Made by a program: the position numbers and the translations under genes. 64,000 bases of DNA from JALZKA01 sp963715405 (GTDB taxonomy: Bacteria; Actinomycetota; Thermoleophilia; Solirubrobacterales; 70-9), in assembly GCA_963715405.1 (NCBI GenBank), contig OY970239.1, positions 248,001 through 312,000 on the forward strand, in the 5' to 3' direction. Every line of letters begins with the position of its first letter. Positions within the stretch are counted from its first letter, which is position 1. Under the pieces are notes generated by a model. It saw only the letters and a program-made list of their open reading frames with translations. It did not search any database and had not been told where the DNA came from. Positions 23,370 through 31,628 of the stretch are shown one piece after another.

Positions 23370-23738
23370 ATGCCCAAGAAGCCGAGAAAGCCGGAGCCGA
23401 AGGGCAAGGCGATGCGGATCCGCTCCGATGATGTCGTCCTGGTCAAGTCAGGCAAGGACAAGGGCAAGACGGGCAAGGTCCTTCGCACCGAGCCCGCCCG
23501 CCGCAGGGTTTACGTCGAGGGGCTCAATATCGTGAAGAGGCACTCGCGCCCCCGTTCGGTCAAGGACACACAGCGCGGTGACGCTGGAGGGATCATCGAC
23601 CAGGAGGGTCCGATCCACGTCTCGAACGTGACGCTGGTGGATCCGGCGGACAACAAGCCGACCCGCGTGGGCGTGCGGCTGACCGACGACGGCAAGCGCC
23701 AGCGGTATGCAAAACGAACCGGAAACTCTTTGGACTAG
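23370..23738 (+). CDS. rplX: 50S ribosomal protein L24
   Basis: L24 is a KOW-domain assembly initiator. It has 122 residues, slightly long because of a basic N-terminal lead (MPKKPRKPEPKGKAMRIRSD). The KOW segment DVVLVKSGKDKGKTGKVLRT is clear, followed by VEGLNIVKRHSRPR. An internal ATG at 23412 (MRIRSDD) is a possible alternative start. Stop-to-rplE spacing is 3 bases. Confidence 0.96.
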   Translation: MPKKPRKPEPKGKAMRIRSDDVVLVKSGKDKGKTGKVLRTEPARRRVYVEGLNIVKRHSRPRSVKDTQRGDAGGIIDQEGPIHVSNVTLVDPADNKPTRVGVRLTDDGKRQRYAKRTGNSLD

Positions 23739-23741
23739 CCC

Positions 23742-24584
23742 GTGGAAGCTTCAACAGCGACAGAAGAAACCGAAACCGAGACCGCTGCGCCCCAGCAGGC
23801 AGCTCCTCCTCCGCGCCTTCGCGAGCGCTACGAGGCGGAGATCGTCGCCGCGCTCACCGAGCGCTTTGGCTACACGAGCCGCATGCAGGTCCCGGACCTG
23901 GTGAAGATCACGCTCAACATGGGCGTCGGCGACGCCAAGCAGTCGACGCCGGTGCTCGAAGCTGCGACCGAGCAGCTCGCGACGATCGCCGGCCAGAAGC
24001 CAAGCGTCCGGCGCGCGCGCAAGTCAATCGCGTCGTTCAAGCTCAGGGACGGCATGCCGGTCGGCGTCGCCGTCACGCTTCGCGGCGCCCGCATGTGGGA
24101 GTTCCTCGACCGGCTCATCTCGATCGCGATCCCCCGGATCCGCGACTTCCGCGGGATGTCCGCGCGGGCGTTCGACGGCCGGGGCAACTACTCGATGGGC
24201 GTTCGCGAGCAGCTCATCTTCCCGGAGATCGACTACGACTCGATCGACGAGACGCGCGGCCTCGACATCGCCATCACCACGACTGCACAGACCGACGAAG
24301 AGGGCTTTCACCTGCTGCTCGCGCTTGGCTTTCCCTTCTCGCAGGATGGCCGCCCCGGCGAGGCCGACAAGGCCGCCGAGGAAGAGGAGGAGCGACGTCA
24401 CGAGGAGGCGCGCATCCGTGCCGAAGCCGAGGCGGCCGCGCTCGAGCAGCTCAAGGAAGAGAACCCCGAGGCCTACGCGAAGCCGGTCCGCGAGGACGAG
24501 GAAGAAGGCGAAGAGGGCGAGGAAGGCGGCGCCGAAAGCGCCTCAGAAAGCGACTCAGACTCGAGCGAAGGGACGGACAGCTAA
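23742..24584 (+). CDS. rplE: 50S ribosomal protein L5 with charged C-terminal extension
   Basis: L5 binds 5S rRNA and contacts P-site tRNA. The core (residues ~25-205) has RYEAEIVAALTERFGYTSRM, DLVKITLNMGVGDAKQ, TLRGARMWEFLDRLISIAIP and the usual REQLIFPEIDYDSID. The protein has 280 residues against the usual 180-187. A Thr/Glu-rich lead adds ~25, and a ~75-residue highly charged tail adds the rest (EEEEERRHEEARIRAEAEAA, then Glu/Gly and Ser/Asp/Glu runs). The tail looks helical then disordered. The GTG at 23742 is the start used here. Confidence 0.95.
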   Translation: MEASTATEETETETAAPQQAAPPPRLRERYEAEIVAALTERFGYTSRMQVPDLVKITLNMGVGDAKQSTPVLEAATEQLATIAGQKPSVRRARKSIASFKLRDGMPVGVAVTLRGARMWEFLDRLISIAIPRIRDFRGMSARAFDGRGNYSMGVREQLIFPEIDYDSIDETRGLDIAITTTAQTDEEGFHLLLALGFPFSQDGRPGEADKAAEEEEERRHEEARIRAEAEAAALEQLKEENPEAYAKPVREDEEEGEEGEEGGAESASESDSDSSEGTDS

Positions 24585-24587
24585 GAC

Positions 24588-24773
24588 ATGGCGAAGACCT
24601 CGAAGATTGTCAAGCAGGGCCGCGAGCCGAAGTACTCGACGCGAAAGCACAACCGCTGCCGCCGGTGCGGCCGCTCGCGTGCGTACTACCGCAAGTTCGG
24701 CCTCTGCCGGATCTGTCTGCGCGAGGCCGCTCACAAGGGCTACGTGCCCGGAATGACCAAATCGAGCTGGTAA
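24588..24773 (+). CDS. rpsN: 30S ribosomal protein S14, zinc-binding type
   Basis: This is the short zinc form of S14 (61 residues, also called rpsZ). Paired Cys motifs CRRCGRS and CRICLREAA form the zinc ribbon, and the end GYVPGMTKSSW is typical. It is encoded 3 bases after rplE, its standard place in the spc operon. Confidence 0.97.
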   Translation: MAKTSKIVKQGREPKYSTRKHNRCRRCGRSRAYYRKFGLCRICLREAAHKGYVPGMTKSSW

Positions 24774-24791
24774 AGGTTTCTAGGAACTCTG

Positions 24792-25187
24792 ATGCTTACT
24801 GATCCGATCTCCGACTACCTGACCCGCGTGCGCAATGCGCTCCGGGCTGAGCACCCCGACGTGGAGGTGCCGTCTTCGCGCCTGAAGAAGGAGATGACGC
24901 GCATCTTGAAAGAGCAGGGCTATATCGCGGACTTCGAGGTGGAGCCCACCCAGGTCGGCGAGGTGATCAAGATCCAGCTCCGCTACACGGACGGCCGCAA
25001 GCCCGTGATCACGGGCATCGAGCGCGTGTCGCGCCCGGGCCGCCGGCGCTACGCGGACAAGACCGAAATCCCGCGCGTGATGGGCGGCATGGGGACGGCG
25101 ATCGTGTCCACCTCCGTCGGCGTCATGACCGGACACGAGGCGAAGGCGAAAGGCGTGGGCGGCGAAGTCGTCGCGTTTGTGTGGTGA
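24792..25187 (+). CDS. rpsH: 30S ribosomal protein S8
   Basis: S8 binds the 16S central domain, and in E. coli it represses the spc operon. It has 131 residues: MLTDPISDYLTRVRNALRAE, then the C-domain signature STSVGVMTGHEAKAKGVGGE. Length and both domains are normal. rplF starts 4 bases after its stop. Confidence 0.98.
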   Translation: MLTDPISDYLTRVRNALRAEHPDVEVPSSRLKKEMTRILKEQGYIADFEVEPTQVGEVIKIQLRYTDGRKPVITGIERVSRPGRRRYADKTEIPRVMGGMGTAIVSTSVGVMTGHEAKAKGVGGEVVAFVW

Positions 25188-25191
25188 CCTG

Positions 25192-25728
25192 ATGTCGCGC
25201 ATTGGTCGCATGCCCATCGAAGTGCCGGACGGCGTGACCGTCTCGCTCGACCCTGGCCGCGTCTCGGTCAAGGGCCCGAAGGGCGAGCTCTCGACCGTCG
25301 TCAACCGCGACATGAAGATCACCGAGGGCGAGGGAGGCGCCCTGGTGGTCGAGCGCCCAACCGACCGCGGCGAGCACCGCGCACTTCACGGCCTCACCCG
25401 CAGCCTCGTCGCCAACATGGTCGAGGGCGTGACAGCGGGATACGAGAAGCGCCTTCAGATCCAGGGCGTCGGCTACCGCGCCGCGCTCCAGGGCAAGAAC
25501 CTCAACCTGAGCGTCGGCTATTCCCACCCCGTCCTGATCGAGGCGCCTGAGGGCATCGAGTTCGAGGTCCCGCAGCAGACCGAGGTCATCGTGCGAGGGA
25601 TCGACAAGCAACTCGTGGGCGAGATGGCCGCGCGCATCCGCCGTGTGCGGCCGCCTGAGCCGTACAAGGGCAAGGGCATCCGCTACGCCGGCGAGCAGAT
25701 CCGCCGCAAGGTCGGAAAGAGGGCTTAG
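25192..25728 (+). CDS. rplF: 50S ribosomal protein L6
   Basis: L6 lies near the sarcin-ricin loop. The ATG at 25192 gives 178 residues, MSRIGRMPIEVPDGVTVSLD, with the signature VRPPEPYKGKGIRYAGEQIR and the end KVGKRA. The duplicated L6 fold is intact. It is close-packed with rpsH and rplR. Confidence 0.98.
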   Translation: MSRIGRMPIEVPDGVTVSLDPGRVSVKGPKGELSTVVNRDMKITEGEGGALVVERPTDRGEHRALHGLTRSLVANMVEGVTAGYEKRLQIQGVGYRAALQGKNLNLSVGYSHPVLIEAPEGIEFEVPQQTEVIVRGIDKQLVGEMAARIRRVRPPEPYKGKGIRYAGEQIRRKVGKRA

Positions 25729-25732
25729 GCAG

Positions 25733-26086
25733 ATGGCCGTCAAGACCAAGGGCCAGCAGCGCCTGCGCCGCCGCCGCCGCGTCCGCGCGAAGATCCGCGG
25801 CACGGCCGAGCGCCCGCGCATCTCCGTCTTTCGCTCGAACCGCGGAGTCGCCGCGCAGCTCATCGACGACGACGCGGGTAAGACCCTCGCATCCGTCTCG
25901 TGGATCGAGGACGAGCTTCGCAAGCTCGACCGCGCCGAGCAGGCGAAGAAGGCGGGCGAGCTCCTCGCGAAGCGAGCCGCCGACGCGGGAATAAAGTCAT
26001 GCATCTTCGACCGCGGCGGCTACCGCTACCACGGTCGCGTAGCCGCGCTCGCCGAAGGCGCCCGCGAGGGTGGCCTCGAGTTCTGA
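25733..26086 (+). CDS. rplR: 50S ribosomal protein L18
   Basis: L18 carries 5S rRNA to the large subunit. It has 117 residues from ATG at 25733, with the basic N-terminus MAVKTKGQQRLRRRRRVRAK, the core RPRISVFRSNRGVAAQLIDD and the end FDRGGYRYHGRVAALAEGAR. Length and motifs are normal. Confidence 0.98.
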   Translation: MAVKTKGQQRLRRRRRVRAKIRGTAERPRISVFRSNRGVAAQLIDDDAGKTLASVSWIEDELRKLDRAEQAKKAGELLAKRAADAGIKSCIFDRGGYRYHGRVAALAEGAREGGLEF

Positions 26087-26126
26087 TGATGTGTCCCTTG
26101 AGGGGCTTTAGCCCCGAAAGCAGCAT

Positions 26127-26828
26127 GTGCCGGTGGAAATCCAGTCTCTACCCTCAACCACTTCGATGAGCCGCGAGCGCGAGTACAAGACCGTGAGCCC
26201 ACAGGGGCTCGATCTTCAGGAGCGCGTGATCGAGATCAACCGCGTTGCCAAGGTCGTCAAGGGCGGCCGTCGCTTCTCCTTTACGGCCCTGGTCGCCGTG
26301 GGCGACGAGCGGACCGTGGTCGGAATCGGCTACGGCAAGGCGCGCGAGGTCCCGCTGGCGATCCAGAAAGCCGTGGAGAACGCGCGCAAGGACCTGATCG
26401 AAGTGCCGATGTACGGCCAGACGATTCCGCACAAGATCGTCGGGCGCTACGGCGCAGGCCATGTGGTCCTGCGTCCGGCCAGCCCGGGTACCGGCGTCAT
26501 TGCCGGCGGCGGCGTCCGCGCCGTGCTGGAGCTCGCAGGCATCCGCGACGTGCTCTCGAAGTCGCTCGGCACGCAGAACCCGATCAACCTCGTCAAGGCG
26601 ACGATGGACGGTATCCACCAGCTTCGCCGCCCACAGGACGTCGCAAAGCTCCGCGGCCTCTCGGTGAATCAGGTCCTCGGCCTCGACCTCCTGGCCGAGC
26701 AAAAGAAGCTCCGCGAAGGCGCAAACGGCGACGCCGTCGACGTCACGCCGACTCCTGTCGCCGTCGCAGACGCTCCTGAAGAGCCTCCCGCCGAGGAGGC
26801 TGCGGCGGAGGAGACGCCCGATGCCTGA
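26127..26828 (+). CDS. rpsE: 30S ribosomal protein S5
   Basis: S5 shapes the mRNA entry channel and affects accuracy. The core is standard: VIEINRVAKVVKGGRRFSFT, then GAGHVVLRPASPGTGVIAGG. The start is uncertain: GTG at 26127 (233 residues) or ATG at 26166 (220 residues, MSREREYKTVSPQG), neither with a good ribosome-binding site. The C-terminus has a ~40-residue acidic, Pro/Ala-rich tail. A small hairpin, GGGGC-TTTA-GCCCC (26102-26115), lies in the 40-base gap after rplR. The 3' end overlaps rpmD by 8 bases. Confidence 0.95.
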   Translation: MPVEIQSLPSTTSMSREREYKTVSPQGLDLQERVIEINRVAKVVKGGRRFSFTALVAVGDERTVVGIGYGKAREVPLAIQKAVENARKDLIEVPMYGQTIPHKIVGRYGAGHVVLRPASPGTGVIAGGGVRAVLELAGIRDVLSKSLGTQNPINLVKATMDGIHQLRRPQDVAKLRGLSVNQVLGLDLLAEQKKLREGANGDAVDVTPTPVAVADAPEEPPAEEAAAEETPDA

Positions 26829-27045
26829 GGTCCATTTGAAGCAGGTCCGCTCGCCCATCGGCTCGGACAAGAAGCAGCTTGCGACGCTGCGCTCGCTCAA
26901 GCTCGGCCGCATCGGCCGTGAATCGAAGCTCGAGGACACGCCGCAGTTCCGGGGAGCGCTCGCCAAGGTCAAGCACCTCGTAATGGTCTGCGACCCCGAC
27001 GGTGCGGACGGCGAAGCCGGAGCAACCGGCGGGAGTGGTTCCTAA
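26821..27045 (+). CDS. rpmD: 50S ribosomal protein L30
   Basis: L30 has 74 residues. The core LKQVRSPIGSDKKQLATLRS and a second half ending AKVKHLVMV match the family. The final ~17 residues (CDPDGADGEAGATGGSGS) are a Gly/Asp-rich addition. It overlaps rpsE by 8 bases and rplO by 1 base. Confidence 0.93.
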   Translation: MPEVHLKQVRSPIGSDKKQLATLRSLKLGRIGRESKLEDTPQFRGALAKVKHLVMVCDPDGADGEAGATGGSGS

Positions 27046-27539
27046 TGACGCGCCTCGACCCCGAAGAGATCGGCCTCCACTCGCTTCGCCCGAAGGCGGG
27101 CTCGCGCCATTCGCGAAAGCGCCTCGGCCGCGGCAAGGGCACAGGCCAGGGCAAGACCGCGGGCCGCGGGCACAAGGGGGCCGGCGCCCGCGCGGGGTCC
27201 AAGCGCCGAGTCGGCTACGAGGGCGGCCAGAACCCGATCCACATGCGGACGCGAAAGCTCAAGGGCCCGACGAAGAAGATGTCGATGCCGTTCGAGCCCT
27301 TCCGCACCCACACCCAGCCGGTGAACGTCTCAGACCTCGAGGCCCGCTTCGGCAAGGACTCAGAGGTCACGCCCGAGACGCTTCGCGCCGCCGGCCTTGC
27401 CAAGCGACGCCACCCGGTCAAGGTGCTCGGTCGAGGCGAGATCTCGACCGCGCTCACGGTGCGCGCCCATGCCTTCTCAGCGTCCGCTCGCGAGAAGATC
27501 GAGGGCGCGGGCGGTAGCTGCGAGATCATCGAGGGCTGA
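27045..27539 (+). CDS. rplO: 50S ribosomal protein L15
   Basis: L15 is an early large-subunit assembly protein. It has 164 residues: the N-terminal Gly/Lys/Arg-rich arm (RLGRGKGTGQGKTAGRGHKG) and the globular end with VKVLGRGEISTALTVRAHAF. The ATG at 27045 overlaps the rpmD stop, and secY begins 3 bases after its stop. Confidence 0.97.
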   Translation: MTRLDPEEIGLHSLRPKAGSRHSRKRLGRGKGTGQGKTAGRGHKGAGARAGSKRRVGYEGGQNPIHMRTRKLKGPTKKMSMPFEPFRTHTQPVNVSDLEARFGKDSEVTPETLRAAGLAKRRHPVKVLGRGEISTALTVRAHAFSASAREKIEGAGGSCEIIEG

Positions 27540-27542
27540 GCC

Positions 27543-28823
27543 TTGCTCCAGACCATCGCCAACGCCTTCAGCGTCCCCGAGATCCGGCGGAAGCTCGCGT
27601 TCACTGCAGCGATGCTCCTGCTCTACCGACTCGGCGCGTACATCCCGGCGCCGGGCGTGGACGCCAGCGCGCTAGAGGCCCTCGAGGAGAACTTCGCCGG
27701 CTCGAACATCCTCGGCTTCCTCAACCTGTTCTCCGGCGGCTCGCTGCAGCGGCTATCGCTGTTCGCACTCGGGATCATGCCCTACATCACGGCCTCGATC
27801 ATCCTGCAGCTCCTGACCGTCGTCGTGCCGGCGCTCGAGCGCCTCTCAAAGGAGGGCGAGGTCGGCCAGCAGAAGATCACCCAGTACACGCGCTACCTCA
27901 CCGTTGGCCTCGCGGCCGCACAGTCGGTGGGCTACGTCTTCCTCTTCAACTCCTCCGGCTTCGGCGGCACCGACGTGATCGACGGCGCGCTCAACTTCGG
28001 CAACGTGATGCTGATCGTGATCTCGCTCACCGCCGGCGCCACCCTGCTCATGTGGCTGGGTGAGCTGATCACCCAGCGCGGAATCGGCAACGGCATCTCG
28101 CTCATGATCTTCGCTTCGATCGCAGCCTCGATCCCGGGCGGCATCCAGGCGTGGTGGACGAACTCCGACCAGGTCTTCGTGGTGATGATGCCCTTCGTCG
28201 CCCTCGCCGTGATCGTCGGGATCGTCTACGTCCAAGAGGGTCAGCGGCGCATCCCCGTCCAGTACGCCAAGCGCGTGGTCGGCCGCCGGATGACGACCGG
28301 AGGCTCGACCTACCTGCCGCTCCGAGTGAACATGGCGGGCGTCATCCCGGTCATCTTCGCCGCTTCGATCATGGCCTTCCCGCCCACGATCGGGCAGCTT
28401 CTCGGCGGCGCCCAGGACAACTTCTGGACCGACGTCGCGACGTTCTTCAACCCGAACGGGTGGGCCTACGTGCTCGGACAGACCTTCTTCATCGTGCTGT
28501 TCACCTACTTCTACACCGCGGTCACGTTCAACCCCGTGGACCAAGCCGACAACCTCAAGAAGTACGGCGGCTTCATCCCCGGGGTGAGACCCGGGCGACC
28601 TACCGCCGAATACCTGGACCGGATCCTCTCCAGGCTGACGTTTCCCGGCGCGCTCTACCTCGGCGCCGTCGCCGCGCTGCCGACGATCCTGATCTCCCAG
28701 ACCTCGGCCAACTTCTTCTTCGGCGGCACCTCGATCCTGATCGTGGTCGGCGTCGCGCTGGACACGGTGAAGCAGCTGGAGGCCCAGCTCATGATGAGGA
28801 ACTACGAGGGCTTCCTGAAGTAG
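27543..28823 (+). CDS. secY: Preprotein translocase subunit SecY
   Basis: SecY is the channel subunit of the Sec translocon in the cytoplasmic membrane. It has 426 residues from TTG at 27543 (LQTIANAFSVPEIRRKLAFT). Ten hydrophobic segments can be traced. The plug/helix-2 region (LFSGGSLQRLSLFALGIMPY) and the cytoplasmic loops (QEGQRRIPVQYAKR; FIPGVRPGRPTAEYL) are family hallmarks. The last gene of the spc-type cluster, it lies 3 bases after rplO. Confidence 0.97.
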   Translation: MLQTIANAFSVPEIRRKLAFTAAMLLLYRLGAYIPAPGVDASALEALEENFAGSNILGFLNLFSGGSLQRLSLFALGIMPYITASIILQLLTVVVPALERLSKEGEVGQQKITQYTRYLTVGLAAAQSVGYVFLFNSSGFGGTDVIDGALNFGNVMLIVISLTAGATLLMWLGELITQRGIGNGISLMIFASIAASIPGGIQAWWTNSDQVFVVMMPFVALAVIVGIVYVQEGQRRIPVQYAKRVVGRRMTTGGSTYLPLRVNMAGVIPVIFAASIMAFPPTIGQLLGGAQDNFWTDVATFFNPNGWAYVLGQTFFIVLFTYFYTAVTFNPVDQADNLKKYGGFIPGVRPGRPTAEYLDRILSRLTFPGALYLGAVAALPTILISQTSANFFFGGTSILIVVGVALDTVKQLEAQLMMRNYEGFLK

Positions 28824-28922
28824 CTCGGGGCGCGTGTGGCGATTTGCTGGCCGCGGGGGAGGTAAAAAGCGTTGGCGCGGGCAACCAAGGGGGGAGCTTC
28901 GCGGCAATCCAGGCGCTCGGCT

Positions 28923-28953
28923 GCATATGGCTCCGGATAGCGGAGCCAGATGC
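28923..28953 (+). repeat. Strong imperfect hairpin in the secY-adk gap
   Basis: GCAT-a-TGGCTCCG (28923-28935), loop GATAG, CGGAGCCA-g-ATGC (28941-28953). The 8-bp inner and 4-bp outer stems are separated by one mismatch. There is no T-run, so it may be a transcript-end stabiliser or a small palindromic repeat. Nothing else is evident in the 235-base gap. Confidence 0.6.
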
Positions 28954-29058
28954 CGCCGAGCGGGCCCTTCCTAGTGCGTGTTGCCCTCAGGGTGCGTTAG
29001 GCGTACACAGATGGCAATGAGCCTCTGACGAGCGGGGTCCGGGTACCCTGTCCCGCCC

Positions 29059-29730
29059 ATGTCCCAGCTCAATCTCGTACTTCTCGGCCCTCCCGGGTCA
29101 GGCAAGGGCACCCAGGGCGAGCGGCTCCAAGACGACCTCGACCTGCCGTATTACGCAACCGGCGACATCCTTCGCAGGGCCGTTCGCGAGGAGACCGAAA
29201 TCGGCAAGGACGCGAAGGCGTACATGGACAAGGGCGACCTCGTTCCTGATCAGGTCATCATCGATGTGATCGCAGAGCGGATTGACTCGCACGAGGCGGA
29301 GGACGGGTTCATCCTCGACGGCTTTCCTCGCACCGTGGGTCAGGCAGACGCGCTCGCCGACAAGCTCGAGAAGCTCAGGAGCAGACTCACAGCCGCCATC
29401 TTGATCTCGGTGCCCGACGAGGAGGTCGTCCGGCGCCTCAGCGGGCGGCGGTGCTGCCCGAACGGGCACATCTTCCACGTCGAGTTCGACCCTCCTGAGA
29501 AGGAGGGTGTGTGCGACGTCTGCGGCGAGGAGCTCATCGTTCGCGACGACGACAAGCCAGAGGTGGTGAAGCACCGCCTCAAGCAGTACAAGGAAAAGAC
29601 AGCTCCCCTCGTCGACTGGTACGACGAGCGCGGGCTGCTCGAGCGCGTGGACGGGTGCGGCGCGCCTGACGACGTCTATGAGGACGTCCGGGCCCTTATG
29701 GCGACGCTTCGCGCCGAAGAAGACGCCTGA
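29059..29730 (+). CDS. adk: Adenylate kinase
   Basis: Adenylate kinase interconverts ATP, AMP and ADP. It has 223 residues: P-loop GPPGSGKGTQ, AMP-binding ATGDILRRAV, and DGFPRTVGQADAL. The long-form LID lies at residues ~128-165 with CCPNGHIFH and CDVCGEEL. In the usual zinc LID the first half is C-x2-C-G. Here the second cysteine of that pair is missing (CPNGH), while an extra Cys precedes it, so zinc binding may differ. It is followed by map, a conserved pair. Confidence 0.97.
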   Translation: MSQLNLVLLGPPGSGKGTQGERLQDDLDLPYYATGDILRRAVREETEIGKDAKAYMDKGDLVPDQVIIDVIAERIDSHEAEDGFILDGFPRTVGQADALADKLEKLRSRLTAAILISVPDEEVVRRLSGRRCCPNGHIFHVEFDPPEKEGVCDVCGEELIVRDDDKPEVVKHRLKQYKEKTAPLVDWYDERGLLERVDGCGAPDDVYEDVRALMATLRAEEDA

Positions 29731-29772
29731 GCGCTTCGCACTACACGACCTCTGAGCCTCTAGGCTAGCCGC

Positions 29773-30549
29773 GTGTACCGGAGCGGCATCATCCTGAAGA
29801 CCCCTGTCCAGATCGAGGCGATGGCAGCGGCAGGCGACGTGCATGCGCGATGTCTCCGGATGCTGATCGGCAAGTGCCGGCCGGGGGTGACGACTTCAGA
29901 GCTCGACGAGGCAGCCGAGCGCTTCATCCGCTCGCAGGGCGCGACGCCCACCTTCAAGGGCTACCGCGGCTTTCCCGGCTCGATCTGCGCCTCGCCGAAC
30001 TCGATGGTCGTGCACGGGATCCCGGACGCCTACGCGCTTAAGCACGGCGACATCCTCTCGATCGACGTCGGCGTGACGAAGGACGGCTGGGTCGCCGACG
30101 GTGCGGTGACTGTGCCGATCGGAGAGGTCTCCGAGGAAACCTCACGCCTCCTGGCCGCCACCGACGCCTCGCTCCATGCGGGGGTGGCCGCCGCGCAGCC
30201 GGGCGGAAGGTTGGGCGACGTCTCGAGCGCGGTGCAGAAGACCGTGGAAGCCGAAGGCTTCAGCGTGATCCGCAGCCTGGTCGGGCACGGCGTCGGGCGG
30301 GAGATGCACGAGGACCCGCAGGTGCCGAACTTCGGCACGGCGGGACGGGGCCCGGAGCTCGAGCCCGGCATGGTTTTCGCGCTTGAGCCGATGACCGCGG
30401 CCGGCTCCCGCGAGGTCGTCACAGGCGGCGACGGCTGGGCCGTCTACTCAGCCGACGACTCGGTCACGGCGCACTTCGAGTTCACCGTCGCGGTGACCGA
30501 GGAAGGGCCGCGGATCCTCACTCCCTGGCACGAACAAGCCGAGGGCTAG
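29773..30549 (+). CDS. map: Methionine aminopeptidase, type I
   Basis: The enzyme removes the initiator methionine from nascent proteins. It has 258 residues from GTG at 29773. All five metal ligands can be placed: Asp in LSIDVGV, Asp in VADGAVT, His in GHGVGREMHED, Glu in VFALEPM and Glu in HFEFTVAV. It follows adk by 42 bases. In many actinobacteria infA follows; here only 117 bases separate it from rpmJ, which is too little for infA. Confidence 0.97.
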   Translation: MYRSGIILKTPVQIEAMAAAGDVHARCLRMLIGKCRPGVTTSELDEAAERFIRSQGATPTFKGYRGFPGSICASPNSMVVHGIPDAYALKHGDILSIDVGVTKDGWVADGAVTVPIGEVSEETSRLLAATDASLHAGVAAAQPGGRLGDVSSAVQKTVEAEGFSVIRSLVGHGVGREMHEDPQVPNFGTAGRGPELEPGMVFALEPMTAAGSREVVTGGDGWAVYSADDSVTAHFEFTVAVTEEGPRILTPWHEQAEG

Positions 30550-30575
30550 GCACGGCTCGTTGCTATCCTCATCTG

Positions 30576-30591
30576 CCGGCTTTCGAGCCGG
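30576..30591 (+). promoter_or_regulatory. UUCG-loop hairpin between map and rpmJ
   Basis: CCGGCT-TTCG-AGCCGG forms a perfect 6-bp stem with a stable tetraloop, then ATTTGG. It lies 27 bases after the map stop and may be a weak terminator or leader element of the rpmJ-rplQ unit. Confidence 0.45.
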
Positions 30592-30666
30592 ATTTGGCCT
30601 GCTCGTCCGATTCATGGGACAAGCGGGCAATCTGTTTGATACGACCAGTTTGGAGCGCGAAAACGC

Positions 30667-30780
30667 GTGAAGGTAAGAGCGTCCGTAAAGCCGATGTGCG
30701 AGAGGTGCCGCGTGATCAAGCGGCGCGGTGTCGTGCTCGTAATTTGCTCGAACCCCAGGCACAAGCAGCGGCAGGGCTAG
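30667..30780 (+). CDS. rpmJ: 50S ribosomal protein L36
   Basis: L36 is a 37-residue zinc protein encoded from GTG at 30667 to TAG at 30778-30780. The peptide begins VKVRASVKPMCERCRVIKRR, continues GVVLVICSNPRHK and ends QRQG. The three Cys and one His of the zinc site (C-x2-C, C, H) are all present. It lies in the standard position before rpsM. It is easily missed because of its size. Confidence 0.95.
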   Translation: MKVRASVKPMCERCRVIKRRGVVLVICSNPRHKQRQG

Positions 30781-30849
30781 AACAATGTGTAAGACGTGGC
30801 GCCGAAGGCGCCGCGAGAAGCAGGTGTAGTTAAGGAGTATTGGAAGAAC

Positions 30850-31227
30850 TTGGCACGTATTGCGGGGGTAAATCTCCCTTTGAACAAGCGGGTAGAGGTC
30901 GGTCTCACCTACGTCCATGGCGTCGGTCGCTCGACCGCGAACGAGATCCTGAAGAAGGCGAAGGTGGATCCGGACACGTACGTCAAGGACCTCACCGAGG
31001 ACGAGACGATCAAGCTTCGCGAGGCGGTCGAGGCAGGCGAGGTCGAGGGTGACCTTCGCCGCGAGCGCTCACAGAACATCAAGCGCCTCTCGGAGGTCGG
31101 CTCTTACCGCGGGCTTCGTCACCGCCGCGGCCTGCCCACGCGCGGCCAGCGCACGAAGACCAACGCGCGAGGCCGCAAGGGACCCAAGCGCATGTCCGTC
31201 GCCGGCAAGAAGCAGCCGACCAAGTAG
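30850..31227 (+). CDS. rpsM: 30S ribosomal protein S13
   Basis: S13 contacts the P-site tRNA and bridges to the 50S. The TTG at 30850 is chosen because it gives LARIAGVNLPLNKRVEVGLT, the conserved N-terminus, and AAGGAG lies at 30833-30838. The product is 125 residues, the family length, with GSYRGLRHRRGLPTRGQRTK. A longer frame from 30796 reads through a leader with the hairpin GGCGCC-GAA-GGCGCC and is less likely. rpsK starts directly after the stop. Confidence 0.95.
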   Translation: MARIAGVNLPLNKRVEVGLTYVHGVGRSTANEILKKAKVDPDTYVKDLTEDETIKLREAVEAGEVEGDLRRERSQNIKRLSEVGSYRGLRHRRGLPTRGQRTKTNARGRKGPKRMSVAGKKQPTK

Positions 31228-31626
31228 ATGTCTCCTCAGCCCAAGAAGAAGGGGCGGCCGCGCCGGAGGGTCCGCAAGAACGTCCCGTACGGGATCGCCC
31301 ACATCAAGACCAGTTTCAACAACACGATCGTCACGATCACGGACCCGGAGGGCAACGTCATCGTCTGGGAGTCCGCCGGCTCGGCAGGCTTCAAGGGCTC
31401 GCGCAAGTCGACCCCGTTCGCCGCACAGGTGACCGCCGACGCGGCCGCTCGCAAGGGCATGGAGCACGGTCTCGAGCGGGTCGAGGTTCACGCCAAGGGC
31501 GCAGGCTCGGGCCGCGACACGGCCATCCGCTCGCTGCAGGCCGCGGGGCTCAACGTGACGACGGTAAAGGACGTTTCGCCGCAGGCCCATAACGGCTGCC
31601 GGCCGAAGAAGAGGCGGAGGGTCTAG
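31228..31626 (+). CDS. rpsK: 30S ribosomal protein S11
   Basis: S11 lies on the platform near the mRNA exit. It has 132 residues with VPYGIAHIKTSFNNTIVTIT, AGSAGFKGSRKSTPFAAQV and the end DVSPQAHNGCRPKKRRRV. Its ATG is contiguous with the rpsM stop. Confidence 0.98.
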   Translation: MSPQPKKKGRPRRRVRKNVPYGIAHIKTSFNNTIVTITDPEGNVIVWESAGSAGFKGSRKSTPFAAQVTADAAARKGMEHGLERVEVHAKGAGSGRDTAIRSLQAAGLNVTTVKDVSPQAHNGCRPKKRRRV

Positions 31627-31628
31627 CC

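Noticed and set aside
30785..30829. Fourteen-codon frame with start ATG just before rpsM
   Set aside because: Too short and low-complexity to call a gene; it overlaps the GGCGCC hairpin and may only be a leader.
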